From CAWICD01 sp052267165 (GTDB taxonomy: Bacteria > Vulcanimicrobiota > Vulcanimicrobiia > Vulcanimicrobiales > Vulcanimicrobiaceae): a stretch of 64,000 nucleotides of DNA. Positions 30,024 to 39,931 of the stretch are shown one piece after another (position 1 is the stretch's first letter; each line of letters begins with the position of its first letter). The DNA is taken from positions 186,001 to 250,000 of the forward strand of contig JBKQHO010000022.1 in NCBI GenBank assembly GCA_052267165.1, written 5' to 3'. The notes beneath the pieces were generated by a model. It was not told the DNA's origin. It made no database searches and saw nothing but the letters and a program-made list of their open reading frames with translations. The position numbers and the translations under genes are program-made.

Positions 30024-30890
30024 TTACCGCAGCGCGTTCTCCGGGAGGCGGTCGAGCCCGATCACGGCCAAGTCCTCGGAACCATGCCCTTGCGCGATCA
30101 CCGCGTCCATGCGAGCCGCAATCGCGGGCAGCACGTGCAGGGGGACGCCCGCCGCGGCGGCGGTTTCGAGCATCAGCCGCACGTCCTTGCGCGCCATCGC
30201 GAGGTCGAAAGACGAGCGGAAGTCGCCCTCGGCCATCTTCTTGCCCCGAAAATCGATCGCGGCGCCCGGCTTAAAGTGCGAGAACAGCGCGAACGCCTCA
30301 CGCGGTCCCAAACCGACGCTCTGCGCGATCCCGTACATGTCCGCCAGCCCGGCGACGATAAAGATCAGGATCTCGTTGCCGAAGAGCTTGTACGCCGCCG
30401 CTAGGTCGGTTCGCTCGCCGGTGTACCAGAGATGCCCGGTCATTGCGGCGAGCTCGGACTCGACCTTGGCGAAGACATCCTTGGGGCCTGCGGCGAGCAT
30501 CACGCCGGCGCCGTCGCGCGCCGCTTGCGGCGACATGAAGACCGGCGCGTGCAAGAACGGAGTGCCGCGTGAAGCCATGCGCCCGAAACGTCTCGCCGTC
30601 TGCGCCGGCGCTACGGTCGAGTGGTCGATCACGATCGCTTGTGAATCGAACGAGCCTTCGAGGGAATCGAGCAACTGGTCGACGGCCGGGTCGTCGGAGA
30701 GCATGATGTGGACGCGCTGCGCTCCCCGCGCGGCCGCATGCGCGTCGGCGACGGCGAGCGCGCCGAAGCGCTCGAGCGCCTTCGCCTTTTCAGGCGACCG
30801 GTTCCAGACGACGACCTCTTCTCCGCGCCTACGCATCGCCTCCACGAACCCCGAGCCCATCATGCCTGTCCCGAACCACGCTATTCGCAT
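30024..30890 (-). CDS. NAD(P)-dependent beta-hydroxyacid dehydrogenase family protein (3-hydroxyisobutyrate dehydrogenase-like)
   Basis: 288 aa, the usual length. The Rossmann motif is WFGTGMMGSGFVEAM at the N-terminus, followed by VVWNRSPEKAKAL. VIDHSTVAPAQTAR is the substrate-loop region and the catalytic Lys lies in AAYKLFGNEILIF. The helical C-terminal domain follows. The family reduces or oxidises 3-hydroxyacids, glyoxylate or imines; the actual substrate cannot be told. It is upstream of, and co-directional with, the MocR-type regulator. The 180 bases upstream of it hold no gene. Confidence 0.88.
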   Translation of the reverse strand: MRIAWFGTGMMGSGFVEAMRRRGEEVVVWNRSPEKAKALERFGALAVADAHAAARGAQRVHIMLSDDPAVDQLLDSLEGSFDSQAIVIDHSTVAPAQTARRFGRMASRGTPFLHAPVFMSPQAARDGAGVMLAAGPKDVFAKVESELAAMTGHLWYTGERTDLAAAYKLFGNEILIFIVAGLADMYGIAQSVGLGPREAFALFSHFKPGAAIDFRGKKMAEGDFRSSFDLAMARKDVRLMLETAAAAGVPLHVLPAIAARMDAVIAQGHGSEDLAVIGLDRLPENALR

Positions 30891-31071
30891 CGGCTGACTC
30901 CTCGTCGGTTCCGACGCATCTCGAACAAGCGAAGGTTGCGACGTGATACCGGCGCAAAGCGAGGCGGTCCAGGCGCTCGCGCCTCACGCCGGAGACAAAG
31001 CGCACGAGTGCCAAGCCGTATGCTCGCTAGACGAGCGAATCGGCGTGATGCTGCTCGTTAGCCGGCTCGAG

Positions 31072-31593
31072 TTAATTCGGGGGATGCTCGGGGTCGATCA
31101 CGATCGGCGTGCGGCGCGGCTGCGGGATCCCGCTCACCGTCGGACGCGGGGTCGGAACGGAGGTCGGCGTAAAGGTCGGCGCCGGCGCGGTCGGCGGCGT
31201 CCAGAACTGGTACGGGGTCATGGTCGCGAGCGGCCGGGGCGCGGTCTGGAGGACGAGCGTGCGGGTCACGCCGTCGTAAGCGGCCACGACCCCGAGGGCC
31301 CGCGCCAGGGCGGCGAGCGGCACGACCGGCTCACCCCGCCGCAAGAACGGCGCGAAGGGAAGCTGACGGCTCGCCCCGTTCGCTTCCAGCAGCCGCGAGC
31401 CCACGACCACGCGGACCGTTGCGTCGCCGCCTTCGAGCGTAATCGTGCGGCCGTCCGACGTGATTCGGTCGACGATGCGCCGAACGAAGGGATCCAGTGG
31501 TGCTCGGACCACGCCTGCAGCCAATTCCGCCGAGCGCGAGGACGCGACGAGTTTGCCGTCTACGAGGACCGAAACGAGGATCGTCCCGATCAT
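31072..31593 (-). CDS. Copper amine oxidase N-terminal-like (stalk) domain protein with Pro/Thr-rich tail
   Basis: 173 aa. It opens ILVSVLVDGKLV and contains FLRRGEPVVPLAALARALG followed by AAYDGVTRTLVLQ, the repeating pattern of the stalk/copper amine oxidase N1 domain used in cell-surface proteins. The C-terminal 45 residues are Pro/Thr-rich (PAPTFTPTSVPTPRPTVSG), a typical extracellular linker. No clear signal peptide is seen with this start, so location is uncertain. Its start is only 6 bases from the divergent YihY start, so one of the two starts may be further in. Confidence 0.65.
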   Translation of the reverse strand: MIGTILVSVLVDGKLVASSRSAELAAGVVRAPLDPFVRRIVDRITSDGRTITLEGGDATVRVVVGSRLLEANGASRQLPFAPFLRRGEPVVPLAALARALGVVAAYDGVTRTLVLQTAPRPLATMTPYQFWTPPTAPAPTFTPTSVPTPRPTVSGIPQPRRTPIVIDPEHPPN

Positions 31594-31599
31594 GGGTAC

Positions 31600-32454
31600 G
31601 TGGAGCCCGTGCGCCGTCTAGTCGAGGTCTTCCGCGCCGCGGGCGTGCGCTTCTCCCAGGACGGCTGCGCCTTCTTTGCCCAAGCGATCGCTTTCAACGC
31701 GTTGTTCGCCGTCTTTCCGATCCTCATCCTAACGGTCGCGGTGATGGGTTTCATTTACGGCACCGTCGATGGAAAGGCTCACGCGCTGGCCCTGATCGAC
31801 ACGCTGGCGCCGAGCGTTCAGCCGATCCTGACCGATAATTTGCGCCACGTCGTGGCCTTCCGCGGCATCTCCGGCACGATCGCGCTGGTCGCCCTCGTTT
31901 GGTCGGGGAAGAATCTTTTCCAAACGCTTGCCTATGCGCTGGATCGCGCGCTCGGCATTCCGCAGGGCCGTCCGCTCGTCAAAGACATCCTCACCTCGGT
32001 CGTCATCCTGCCGGTGCTCGGCTTGTTGCTGCTGGTCGCCACCGCAATTCCGCTGGTCATCTCGTTCGTCGTCGAATACGGCGCCTTCCGACACGCCGTC
32101 GTCCTCACCCAAGTCGCCGGCTACGGAACGGCGGTCGTGCTCATCTTTGTCGTGGCCGTTCTTCTGTACGACTTTCTTCCGAACCGGCGCGTCCGCTTGG
32201 GCTTCGGCGTGCCGGGCGCGTTCGTCACGACGGCCGCATACGAGTTGGCCCAAATCGCCTTTGCCATCTACTCGACGCACGTCGACTTCCGGCACGTGTA
32301 CGGTGCGCTGGCCGCGGTCGCGATCTTGTTGATTTGGTTCTATTACATGGGCTATATCTTCTTGTTCGGGGCCGAGTTCAGCGCCCAGTGGCTTGCGCAA
32401 CGCGAGCGCACGCAGGAGAAGGGAGACTCGCTCGAAACCCGACGAAGCGCATGA
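31600..32454 (+). CDS. YihY/BrkB family inner-membrane protein
   Basis: 284 aa with about six membrane segments. Family features are FFAQAIAFNALFAVFPILIL near the N-terminus, VALVWSGKNLFQTLAYALDR, and the C-terminal VYGALAAVAILLIWFYYMG followed by FLFGAEFSAQW. Once called ribonuclease BN, the family is now regarded as membrane proteins of unknown function. Start GTG 31600 gives a protein of family length; GTG 31609 is an alternative. The stop overlaps the ATG of the next gene as ATGA, so the two are translationally coupled. Confidence 0.88.
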   Translation: MEPVRRLVEVFRAAGVRFSQDGCAFFAQAIAFNALFAVFPILILTVAVMGFIYGTVDGKAHALALIDTLAPSVQPILTDNLRHVVAFRGISGTIALVALVWSGKNLFQTLAYALDRALGIPQGRPLVKDILTSVVILPVLGLLLLVATAIPLVISFVVEYGAFRHAVVLTQVAGYGTAVVLIFVVAVLLYDFLPNRRVRLGFGVPGAFVTTAAYELAQIAFAIYSTHVDFRHVYGALAAVAILLIWFYYMGYIFLFGAEFSAQWLAQRERTQEKGDSLETRRSA

Positions 32455-33506
32455 AACAGGGACTTTGGCTCGCGTTGTCGTTGCTCGTCGCGATCCCGCT
32501 GCTCGGCGCGGTCAGCGTCGGGCCCGAGCCGGTAGTCGTCGTCTATCCGTTCACGGCGAGCGGCGGCAGCGACGCCCAGGCGGGTTCGAACATCGCGATC
32601 CTGTACTCGACGAGGCTCACGCAACTCGGCGGCATCGACGTGAAGCCGTACACGCCCGGAACGGACCGACCGCAGTATCTCACCGCGGCGGAAGCCATGG
32701 GAGTCGACTACTACGTCTCGGGGTTCATCACGCCGATCGGCGGCGCGCAAGTCTCGATCGTGACCCAGCTGGTCAGCGTCAGCAGCGGGACCGTCGTTTA
32801 CAGTGCGACAACGCTGGCCACGACCTACGCCGACGCGGCCAGCGAAGCGGATGCGTTGCACGACGTGATTCTGGCGCATGCGCAGCGCGCGTTCGCCCAG
32901 CTCGACGCGCCGCGGCCGAGCCCAACGCCCACGCCGATCGGCAAGGGCGGCGTCGACGTCGCCAAGGTTCTCGGCCGTCACCAGCGGGCCACGCCCGCAC
33001 CGTCCGCTTCGCCGCTGGTTCCCGCCGGATCGACGGCGAGCGTCTCCGCCGGCTCGGCCTCGCCCGCTGCGCCCAGCTTGCCGACTCCTGCGGTTCTCGC
33101 TCGCAATCGGCCGGCCGCAAGCGGCCATGCGGCGCTGCTGTTCGACGTCGCCGGCGACCCTGATGCGACGGCCCGCTCCTCCACGCTCGCAGCGCTCGGT
33201 AAGGCGTTCCAGCGCGCGGGCCTGACCAGCGGTCACCTGCCGGTAGGAGCCGCCGAAGTCTCGCACGCGGGCGCCATCTGTCAGGCCAACGCAGGAGCCC
33301 GCGCGCTCTACGCCCCCACGCTCACGCTGCAGCGCTCACCCCAAGGCGCGCCGCTCAGCGTGCAGCTCGACGTCGTCGGCTACGATTGCAGCGGCGCCAA
33401 GCTGGCCAGCGCGCACGTCGTCGAACCAGTGCGCCGCCGGCTCGGCGACGCGCTCTCGACGGCTGCCGCGAGCGCCGTCGCGACCTTGCTCGCGGCGAGC
33501 AAGTAA
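32451..33506 (+). CDS. Secreted protein of unknown function with Pro/Ser/Ala-rich linker
   Basis: 351 aa with a signal peptide (KQGLWLALSLLVAIPLLGAV). The N-terminal domain, VVVVYPFTASGGSDAQAGSN, ILYSTRLTQLGG and GVDYYVSGFITPIGGAQVSI, resembles TolB N-terminal/CsgG-like periplasmic domains in pattern. A low-complexity Pro/Ser/Ala linker follows (residues about 145-215), then a C-terminal domain of unknown type with two cysteines (AICQANAG and GYDCSGAK). Coupled to the YihY gene. Confidence 0.7.
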   Translation: MKQGLWLALSLLVAIPLLGAVSVGPEPVVVVYPFTASGGSDAQAGSNIAILYSTRLTQLGGIDVKPYTPGTDRPQYLTAAEAMGVDYYVSGFITPIGGAQVSIVTQLVSVSSGTVVYSATTLATTYADAASEADALHDVILAHAQRAFAQLDAPRPSPTPTPIGKGGVDVAKVLGRHQRATPAPSASPLVPAGSTASVSAGSASPAAPSLPTPAVLARNRPAASGHAALLFDVAGDPDATARSSTLAALGKAFQRAGLTSGHLPVGAAEVSHAGAICQANAGARALYAPTLTLQRSPQGAPLSVQLDVVGYDCSGAKLASAHVVEPVRRRLGDALSTAAASAVATLLAASK

Positions 33507-33526
33507 ATCGCCAGGCCGGCGTCTAG

Positions 33527-34018
33527 CTAGAGCAAACCGTCGGGGAGCGCCATGACGACCGTTCGCGCTGCGAGGTCGATGCGGCGAACGAACGCTTTCA
33601 CCAGCGGCACGAGCGCGCGCCCGGGTTCGACGACCAAACAATCCTGTGCGGGATAGTGCTCGACGCCGACGACCTGCCCGAGCTCCTTTCCCATTTCGTC
33701 GAGCAAGCGTAGACCGATCAGGTCCGCATCGAAATACTCGTCGCGACCGAGCTCGATCTCGTCGCGTTCCGCGAACAGGTCGCCGCCGACGAGTTCCGCC
33801 GCCGCCTCCGGCGTGCTCACACCCTCGAAGCGCAGCAAGAAGCGGTCGTGATGGCGGCGCACGCCGACGCACGACAAGCGTCGCACGTCGCCCTCCGGCG
33901 CGAGGAAATAGCTGTGGCCCGCTTCGAGAACCTCCTCGCCGAACGCACCGGGCCGGCAGCGCAGCTCGCCCTGCAGGCCGAAGACGCCCACGAGCCTGCC
34001 GACCGCTACGCGAAGCAC
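33527..34018 (-). CDS. rimM: Ribosome maturation factor RimM
   Basis: 16S rRNA processing factor that binds ribosomal protein S19 during 30S assembly. 163 aa. The N-terminal beta-barrel is marked by VAVGRLVGVFGLQGELRC and the C-terminal PRC-barrel by DEYFDADLIGLRLLDEMGKE, LVVEPGRALVPLVKAFVRRI and VVMALPDGLL. The GxxGxxGE-type motif reads VGVFGLQGELR. It ends a ribosome/secretion operon; the usual following gene trmD is absent. Confidence 0.92.
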   Translation of the reverse strand: MLRVAVGRLVGVFGLQGELRCRPGAFGEEVLEAGHSYFLAPEGDVRRLSCVGVRRHHDRFLLRFEGVSTPEAAAELVGGDLFAERDEIELGRDEYFDADLIGLRLLDEMGKELGQVVGVEHYPAQDCLVVEPGRALVPLVKAFVRRIDLAARTVVMALPDGLL

Positions 34019-34031
34019 CGCGCGCCGTCGT

Positions 34032-34475
34032 TCAGCGCCGGCTCGGCGTCGCGGGCTCGCGGCTCGCGCCGAGGGCGACGAGGGCGAGACCCGCGGTGAT
34101 GCACGCGTCGGCGACGTTGAAGACGTAAAAGCTGCCTACCGAGATGAAGTCGACGACGTAGCCGTGGATGAAGCGGTCCAGCACGTTGCCCGCGGCGCCG
34201 CCGGCGATCAAGCCGAAGCCGATCTGCGCGAGCGGTGAAGCGCGCAGCGGCTCGCGCAGGAGCACGGCGAGCCCCAGCAACACGGCCAGCGCCAAGCCGA
34301 TGAGCACGACGGGGCGGTCGACGAAGAGACCCATCGCGCCGTGCTGGTTTCGCAGGTACACGAGGCTGAGCACGTGCGGCACGACGTTTCGGCGTTCACC
34401 CGGCACGAAGCCGGCCACGATCTCGCGTTTCGAGAGCAGGTCGCCCGCCGCGGCGAGTGCGAACGCGACGGCGAT
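34032..34475 (-). CDS. lspA: Lipoprotein signal peptidase (signal peptidase II), start unclear
   Basis: Aspartic peptidase of the inner membrane that cleaves prolipoprotein signal peptides. Both catalytic aspartates are present, in GGAAGNVLDRFIHG and FYVFNVADACITAG, with four membrane segments. The conserved N-terminal Asp-x-x-Ser/Thr-Lys motif appears as GDLLSKREIV. It lies upstream of the first ATG/GTG/TTG in frame (GTG 34418), and the frame has a stop at 34491-34493, shared with the khpA stop. The true start must lie between, so a rare codon such as ATC 34475 is implied, with coupling to khpA. The gene sits between khpA and rimM, unusual for lspA. It would process the lipoprotein encoded at 58843-60336. 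Confidence 0.82.
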   Translation of the reverse strand: MAVAFALAAAGDLLSKREIVAGFVPGERRNVVPHVLSLVYLRNQHGAMGLFVDRPVVLIGLALAVLLGLAVLLREPLRASPLAQIGFGLIAGGAAGNVLDRFIHGYVVDFISVGSFYVFNVADACITAGLALVALGASREPATPSRR

Positions 34476-34490
34476 CCGTTCGAGCGTAGG

Positions 34491-35081
34491 CTACGTTTCC
34501 TCGCCTGCGGCTTCGTCGGAGAGCGTGGCCGGCGCAGCCGGTGAGACGGCATCTTCTTCGTCGTCGTCCTCGTCGTCCTCGGCATCGACGATGTCCACGG
34601 TAACACGGCCCTCGGCACCGGCGCGGACGAGCGTCCGCAACGCCTGCGCGACACGGCCTCCGCGGCCGATCACCTTGCCCAGATCGTCGGGATCGACCTC
34701 GAGCTCGAGCACGGCGCCCTTGGCATCGCGGTGTAGCTCGACCTTGACCGCATCGGGCGTGGCGACCAGCTTCTTGGCCAAGAAGGTCAACAGCTCGACG
34801 GCGCGCGGATGGGCGATCTCTTCGGGAAGTGGATCGCGCTTGACCGGTGCGCGCCGGAAAAAGCGGCGCTCACCCGAAGGCTCGCTGGCCGGCGCAGCGG
34901 GCTTGCCTGCAGCCGGCGGGCCGCCGCGGCGGCGGCGCGGAGCAGGCTCGTCTTCCGGCTCGATGTCGTTGATGATCGTTTCGCCGCTCGCGATGCGCCG
35001 CGCGCCAAGGGTCGAGCGCCGCTCTTCGTCTACCCCGGCTTCGTCGCCGAACAGGCCGAACTCGTCGTCGAAGGCGCTCAT
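34491..35081 (-). CDS. khpA: KH-domain RNA-binding protein, KhpA type with long N-terminal extension
   Basis: KhpA is a small RNA-binding protein that acts with KhpB in cell-size and RNA control. The KH core is at about residues 90-170, with RAVELLTFLAKKLVATPDAV, the GxxG loop in LGKVIGRGGRVAQALRTLV and VTVDIVDAEDD. The usual protein is about 75-80 aa; this one is 196 aa because of an Arg/Pro/Ala-rich N-terminal extension (PAPRRRRGGPPAAGKPAAPA) and an acidic tail. Its start overlaps the rpsP stop, so it is coupled. The order ffh-rpsP-khpA is typical. Confidence 0.9.
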   Translation of the reverse strand: MSAFDDEFGLFGDEAGVDEERRSTLGARRIASGETIINDIEPEDEPAPRRRRGGPPAAGKPAAPASEPSGERRFFRRAPVKRDPLPEEIAHPRAVELLTFLAKKLVATPDAVKVELHRDAKGAVLELEVDPDDLGKVIGRGGRVAQALRTLVRAGAEGRVTVDIVDAEDDEDDDEEDAVSPAAPATLSDEAAGEET

Positions 35082-35377
35082 TGCTCAGCTCGCCTTTCGG
35101 ACTTCGGTTTGCGCTTGGTCTCAGGGATGTGCCCGCGCTCGACCAAGCCGCGTTCCGCGAGCAGCCGCCGGACGGGGTCGGACGGCTGGGCGCCCTTGGC
35201 GAGCCAGGCCTTGACCTTGTCCTCGTCAACCACGACGGTCTTCGGCTCGGTGCGCGGGTTGTAGTGCCCGAGAATCTCGATGAAGCGGCCGTCGCGCGGC
35301 GAGCGCGCGTCGCTCACGACGAAGCGGTAGGTGGGTTGTTTCTTTGCGCCCATGCGGCGCAGCCGGATCTTGACCAT
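35078..35377 (-). CDS. rpsP: 30S ribosomal protein S16
   Basis: 99 aa. MVKIRLRRMGAKKQPTYRFV, ARSPRDGRFIEILGHYNPRT and VKAWLAKGAQPSD are diagnostic of bS16. It follows ffh by 16 bases and overlaps khpA by 4 bases. Confidence 0.97.
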   Translation of the reverse strand: MVKIRLRRMGAKKQPTYRFVVSDARSPRDGRFIEILGHYNPRTEPKTVVVDEDKVKAWLAKGAQPSDPVRRLLAERGLVERGHIPETKRKPKSERRAEQ

Positions 35378-35393
35378 GAAGGTATCTCTTTCG

Positions 35394-36728
<1,335 letters not shown>

Positions 36729-36850
36729 CGGAGCTCCGTCCCGACCGGCTCCGGGCGTGTCGCCGCGCGCGCGGGACGCGGGGACCCGGCGCGAGCTTGG
36801 ACTGCTTGGGAGGCGCTAAACAGAGTCTGCAATGCTTTCGCTCAGATTGG

Positions 36851-37105
36851 CTATGCCTTCGGGGCGGTTTCTTCGATCTTTCGGACCGCGTCGCCGACGG
36901 TCTTGATCTTTTCCGCCTCTTCGTCGGGGATGTCGATGTTGAACTCGGTCTCGAAGGCCATGACCAACTCGACCTGGTCCAGCGAGTCGGCTCCTAGGTC
37001 GTCGGTGATCGATGCTTCCATCGTCACCTCCGCCTCGTCGACGCCGAGTTGATCGACGATGATCTTTTTGACCTTCTCAAAGGTCACCGATGTCGTATCC
37101 GCCAT
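36851..37105 (-). CDS. acpP: Acyl carrier protein
   Basis: 84 aa. Carries the growing fatty acyl chain on phosphopantetheine attached to Ser in LGADSLDQVELVMAFETEF. The acidic helix FNIDIPDEEAEKIKTVGDAV follows. Last gene of the fatty acid operon, 14 bases after fabG. Confidence 0.97.
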   Translation of the reverse strand: MADTTSVTFEKVKKIIVDQLGVDEAEVTMEASITDDLGADSLDQVELVMAFETEFNIDIPDEEAEKIKTVGDAVRKIEETAPKA

Positions 37106-37119
37106 GGTCTCCTAGTCCG

Positions 37120-37866
37120 TCACATCAAGAAGCCGCCGTCGACCACAATCGTTTGACCGGTCACGTACCGCGCAGCGTCCGAGCATAAAAAGGTCACGAC
37201 CCCACTGACATCTTCCGGAGTCCCCGAACGTCCAAGAGGGATCGTTGCGAGAAAATGGTCGCGCGCCTCACCCGACATGGATTCCGTCATAGAGGTCTCG
37301 ATGAGACCCGGCGCGACGGCGTTGACTCTTACGTTCCGCGAGCCCAATTCCTTTGCAACCGACTTGGCTAAACCAAGTAGGCCGGCCTTCGCCGCGGCGT
37401 AAGCGGCCTGGCCGGCGTTTCCGCTGAGCCCCACGATGCTGGAAATCAGCACGATCGAGCCGCCCCGCTGCTTCATCATGGGCCGGGCCACGCCGGTCAC
37501 CAACGCGAAAGCCGACTTGAGGTTCACCGCCAGCATCGCCTCGACGTCCTCGGGCTTCGTTCGGACGATGAGACCGTCGAGCGCCTGACCTGCGTTCGAG
37601 ATGGCGAAGTCGATCCGCCCGAAGCGTTTGAGCGCGGCGGCGACTGCGTCGGCGACGGCCTTAGGGTCCGCCACGTCGGCGACCAGAAGTTCGGTCTGGA
37701 GGCTCGCCCGAACCGCGCGGGCCGCCTCGGCCGTCTCTTCGAGGGTTAGGGCGTTTCGGCCGACCAGTGCCAAATCGGCGCCGGCCTTGGCCAAGTCGAC
37801 CGCGATGGCACGGCCGATTCCCCGGCTCGCACCGGTCACGATCGCAACCTTGCCTTCGAACGTCAC
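37120..37866 (-). CDS. fabG: 3-oxoacyl-ACP reductase FabG
   Basis: NADPH-dependent reduction of 3-oxoacyl-ACP in fatty acid elongation. 248 aa short-chain dehydrogenase: VAIVTGASRGIGRAIAV cofactor motif, SNAGQ, catalytic Ser in IVLISSIVGLSGNAGQ, Tyr and Lys in AAYAAAKAGLLG, and VRVNAVAPGLIETSMTE. The start GTG 37866 overlaps the fabD stop (GTGA), giving translational coupling. Confidence 0.95.
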   Translation of the reverse strand: MTFEGKVAIVTGASRGIGRAIAVDLAKAGADLALVGRNALTLEETAEAARAVRASLQTELLVADVADPKAVADAVAAALKRFGRIDFAISNAGQALDGLIVRTKPEDVEAMLAVNLKSAFALVTGVARPMMKQRGGSIVLISSIVGLSGNAGQAAYAAAKAGLLGLAKSVAKELGSRNVRVNAVAPGLIETSMTESMSGEARDHFLATIPLGRSGTPEDVSGVVTFLCSDAARYVTGQTIVVDGGFLM

Positions 37867-38810
37867 GCCTGGGCGACCGCCGTAGCCGAGAGCATCTCGC
37901 GCAGTTTGGCCAGGCCGCGCTCGTCCCCGACGTGGAGCGCCTTGGGCGCCCCGGGCATCCGCTTCATCAGGGGTGTGAGGACCGCGGAGCCGCCGAACTC
38001 GACGACCAGCTCCGGGCGCTCCGCCAGCAGCCGCTCGGCCGTCGCGTGCCAAAGCACTTCGTCGGTGACCGAGCGGATGAGGTTGGCCTTGATCGACGAC
38101 AGATCGCCGTAGGGCAGCCCGTCGACGTTCGAAATCACGAGAAAACGCGGCGCGGCGACCACGGCTCGTTCCACGTACGGAGCGAACCGCTCGCGGGCGG
38201 GCTGCATCAGCTCGCTGTGCCACGCACCCGAGACCTTGAGCGGCACGACCCGCTTGGCGCCCTTGCCCAGCGCGAGCTCGCCGGCGCGAGCGACCGCGTC
38301 GCGGTCGCCGCTGATCACGATCTGGCCCGGGGCGTTGAAGTTGGCCAAATCGACGCGCCCGGCAGAACGGGCCTCGGCGACCGCCTCGCGGATCGCAGAC
38401 GCGTCGAGACCCAAGATCGCCGCCATCGCGCCGGGAGCGCGCTCGGCGGCCTCCTGCATCGCCAGGCCGCGCTGCTTCACCAACTCGAGCGCCTGCTCGA
38501 AATCGAGTGCCCGCGCCAGCGTCAGGCTGCAGAACTCGCCGAACGAGTGGCCGGCGCTCACGACCGGCCTGAGCGCGTCGCCGAGGGCAGCGGCCAGGGC
38601 ATAGTTGACGACGAAGATCGCTGGCTGACTGTAGCGCGTCTCGCGCAGGCGCTCCTCCGGCCCTTCACGGACGAGCGCGAGCAGATCGTAGCCGAGCACC
38701 CGAGCGGCCCGCTCGAACAGCTCCGCCGCGGCCGGCGAATGCTCCGCGATCGCCCCGCCCATGCCGACGACCTGCGACCCCTGTCCCGGAAAGACGACAC
38801 CTACCCTCAC
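37863..38810 (-). CDS. fabD: Malonyl-CoA:ACP transacylase FabD
   Basis: Loads malonate onto ACP. 315 aa from GTG 38810, beginning VGVVFPGQGSQVVGMG. The catalytic Ser is in SAGHSFGEFCSLTLA and the catalytic His in KVSGAWHSELMQPA; QPAIFVVNYALA precedes. A longer reading upstream would run into a region that looks like a partial copy of the gene's own 5' end. Confidence 0.95.
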   Translation of the reverse strand: MRVGVVFPGQGSQVVGMGGAIAEHSPAAAELFERAARVLGYDLLALVREGPEERLRETRYSQPAIFVVNYALAAALGDALRPVVSAGHSFGEFCSLTLARALDFEQALELVKQRGLAMQEAAERAPGAMAAILGLDASAIREAVAEARSAGRVDLANFNAPGQIVISGDRDAVARAGELALGKGAKRVVPLKVSGAWHSELMQPARERFAPYVERAVVAAPRFLVISNVDGLPYGDLSSIKANLIRSVTDEVLWHATAERLLAERPELVVEFGGSAVLTPLMKRMPGAPKALHVGDERGLAKLREMLSATAVAQA

Positions 38811-38928
38811 CCCAGCACGTCCATGTGCGGGTCGGCTAAGGCTCGCCTCCAGCTCGCACTGCCGACAAGCTGCTCGCACTGCCGACGAACTGCGACTCCT
38901 GTCCCGGGAAAACGCCCGCCTGCGCGCA
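38811..38928. repeat. Partial duplication of the fabD 5' end and a 20-bp tandem repeat
   Basis: The strand opposite fabD reads GACGA-CTGCGAC-CCTGTCCCGG both at 38766-38790 (inside fabD) and at 38884-38908, 118 bases apart. On the minus strand the copy would encode GVFPGQESQFVG, close to the true VVFPGQGSQVVG. GCTCGCACTGCCGAC is repeated at 38852 and 38872. No functional gene lies here. Confidence 0.65.
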
Positions 38929-39918
38929 TCACGACTGCCAGCGCCACGCCACGGAGCCCCACGAGAGGCCGCCGCCGAAACCGGTGAACAGCAGCAGATC
39001 GCCGTCTTTCAACAGATTGCGCTCGATCGTCTCGGAGAGCGCGATCGGGATCGAGGCCGACGAGGTGTTTCCGTAGCGGTCGATGTTGACGACGATGCGC
39101 TCGCGTCCGACGTGCAGCCGCTTGGCGGCCGCCTCGATGATTCGCAAGTTGGCTTGATGCGGAATCAGCCAGTTCACTTCGGCGACCGAAAGGTGGGCTT
39201 GCGACAAGGCGCTGCGCGACGTCTCGACCATCTTGTTGACGGCATACTTGTAGATCTCGCGGCCGGCCATCACGACCTTGTCGCGATGCGCTTCGAGCCC
39301 CTTGGGGGTCAGCGGCTCGCGCGACCCGCCCGCGGGCTGGTAGAGCAGCGCCGGGTTCGTCCCGTCGCTCCCGAGTGCGCAGCTCAGGAAGGAGTCCTTG
39401 GCAGCGGTCGTGCGCTCGAGGATCGCGGCGCCGCCGCCGTCCCCGAACAGGATAGACGTGTTGCGGTCGCCTTGGTTGAGGATCCGCGAGAGCGTCTCGA
39501 CGCCGATCACCATCACGCGCCGGAAGACGCCGGACCGAATCAGGCTCGCCGCCAAGGGCAAGCCGTAGATGAACCCGCTGCAGGCGATCTCCATGTCGAA
39601 GGCCGCCTTGCCCGCGGCGCCGAGATTGGCGGCCACGATGCAGGCCGTCGCCGGAAAGTGATAATCTGGAGTCACCGTCGCCACGATCCAGCAGTCGATC
39701 GACGTCGACTTGAGGCCGGCCCGCTCGAGCGCGTGTCGAGCCGCCTCGGTCGCCAGATCGCTCGTGGCTTGGCTGTCGGATGCGTAACGGCGCTCTTTCA
39801 TGCCGGTGCGCGTGACGATCCACTGGTCTGACGTGTCGAGAACACGCTCGAAGTCGGCGTTGCTCACGACCCGCTCGGGAACGTAGTGCCCGACGCCCGT
39901 GATGCGGGCGCCGTGCAA
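38929..39918 (-). CDS. fabH: 3-oxoacyl-ACP synthase III (FabH)
   Basis: Condenses an acyl-CoA with malonyl-ACP to begin fatty acid synthesis. 329 aa from TTG 39918, 14 bases after the rpmF stop; the family starts just before RITGVGHYVPERVV. The catalytic triad is Cys in DMEIACSGFIYGL, His in WLIPHQANLRII and Asn in DRYGNTSSASIPIAL. DTSDQWIVTRTGMKERR and GDGGGAAILE are typical. Confidence 0.95.
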   Translation of the reverse strand: MHGARITGVGHYVPERVVSNADFERVLDTSDQWIVTRTGMKERRYASDSQATSDLATEAARHALERAGLKSTSIDCWIVATVTPDYHFPATACIVAANLGAAGKAAFDMEIACSGFIYGLPLAASLIRSGVFRRVMVIGVETLSRILNQGDRNTSILFGDGGGAAILERTTAAKDSFLSCALGSDGTNPALLYQPAGGSREPLTPKGLEAHRDKVVMAGREIYKYAVNKMVETSRSALSQAHLSVAEVNWLIPHQANLRIIEAAAKRLHVGRERIVVNIDRYGNTSSASIPIALSETIERNLLKDGDLLLFTGFGGGLSWGSVAWRWQS

Positions 39919-39931
39919 TCCCGGCGAGCCG

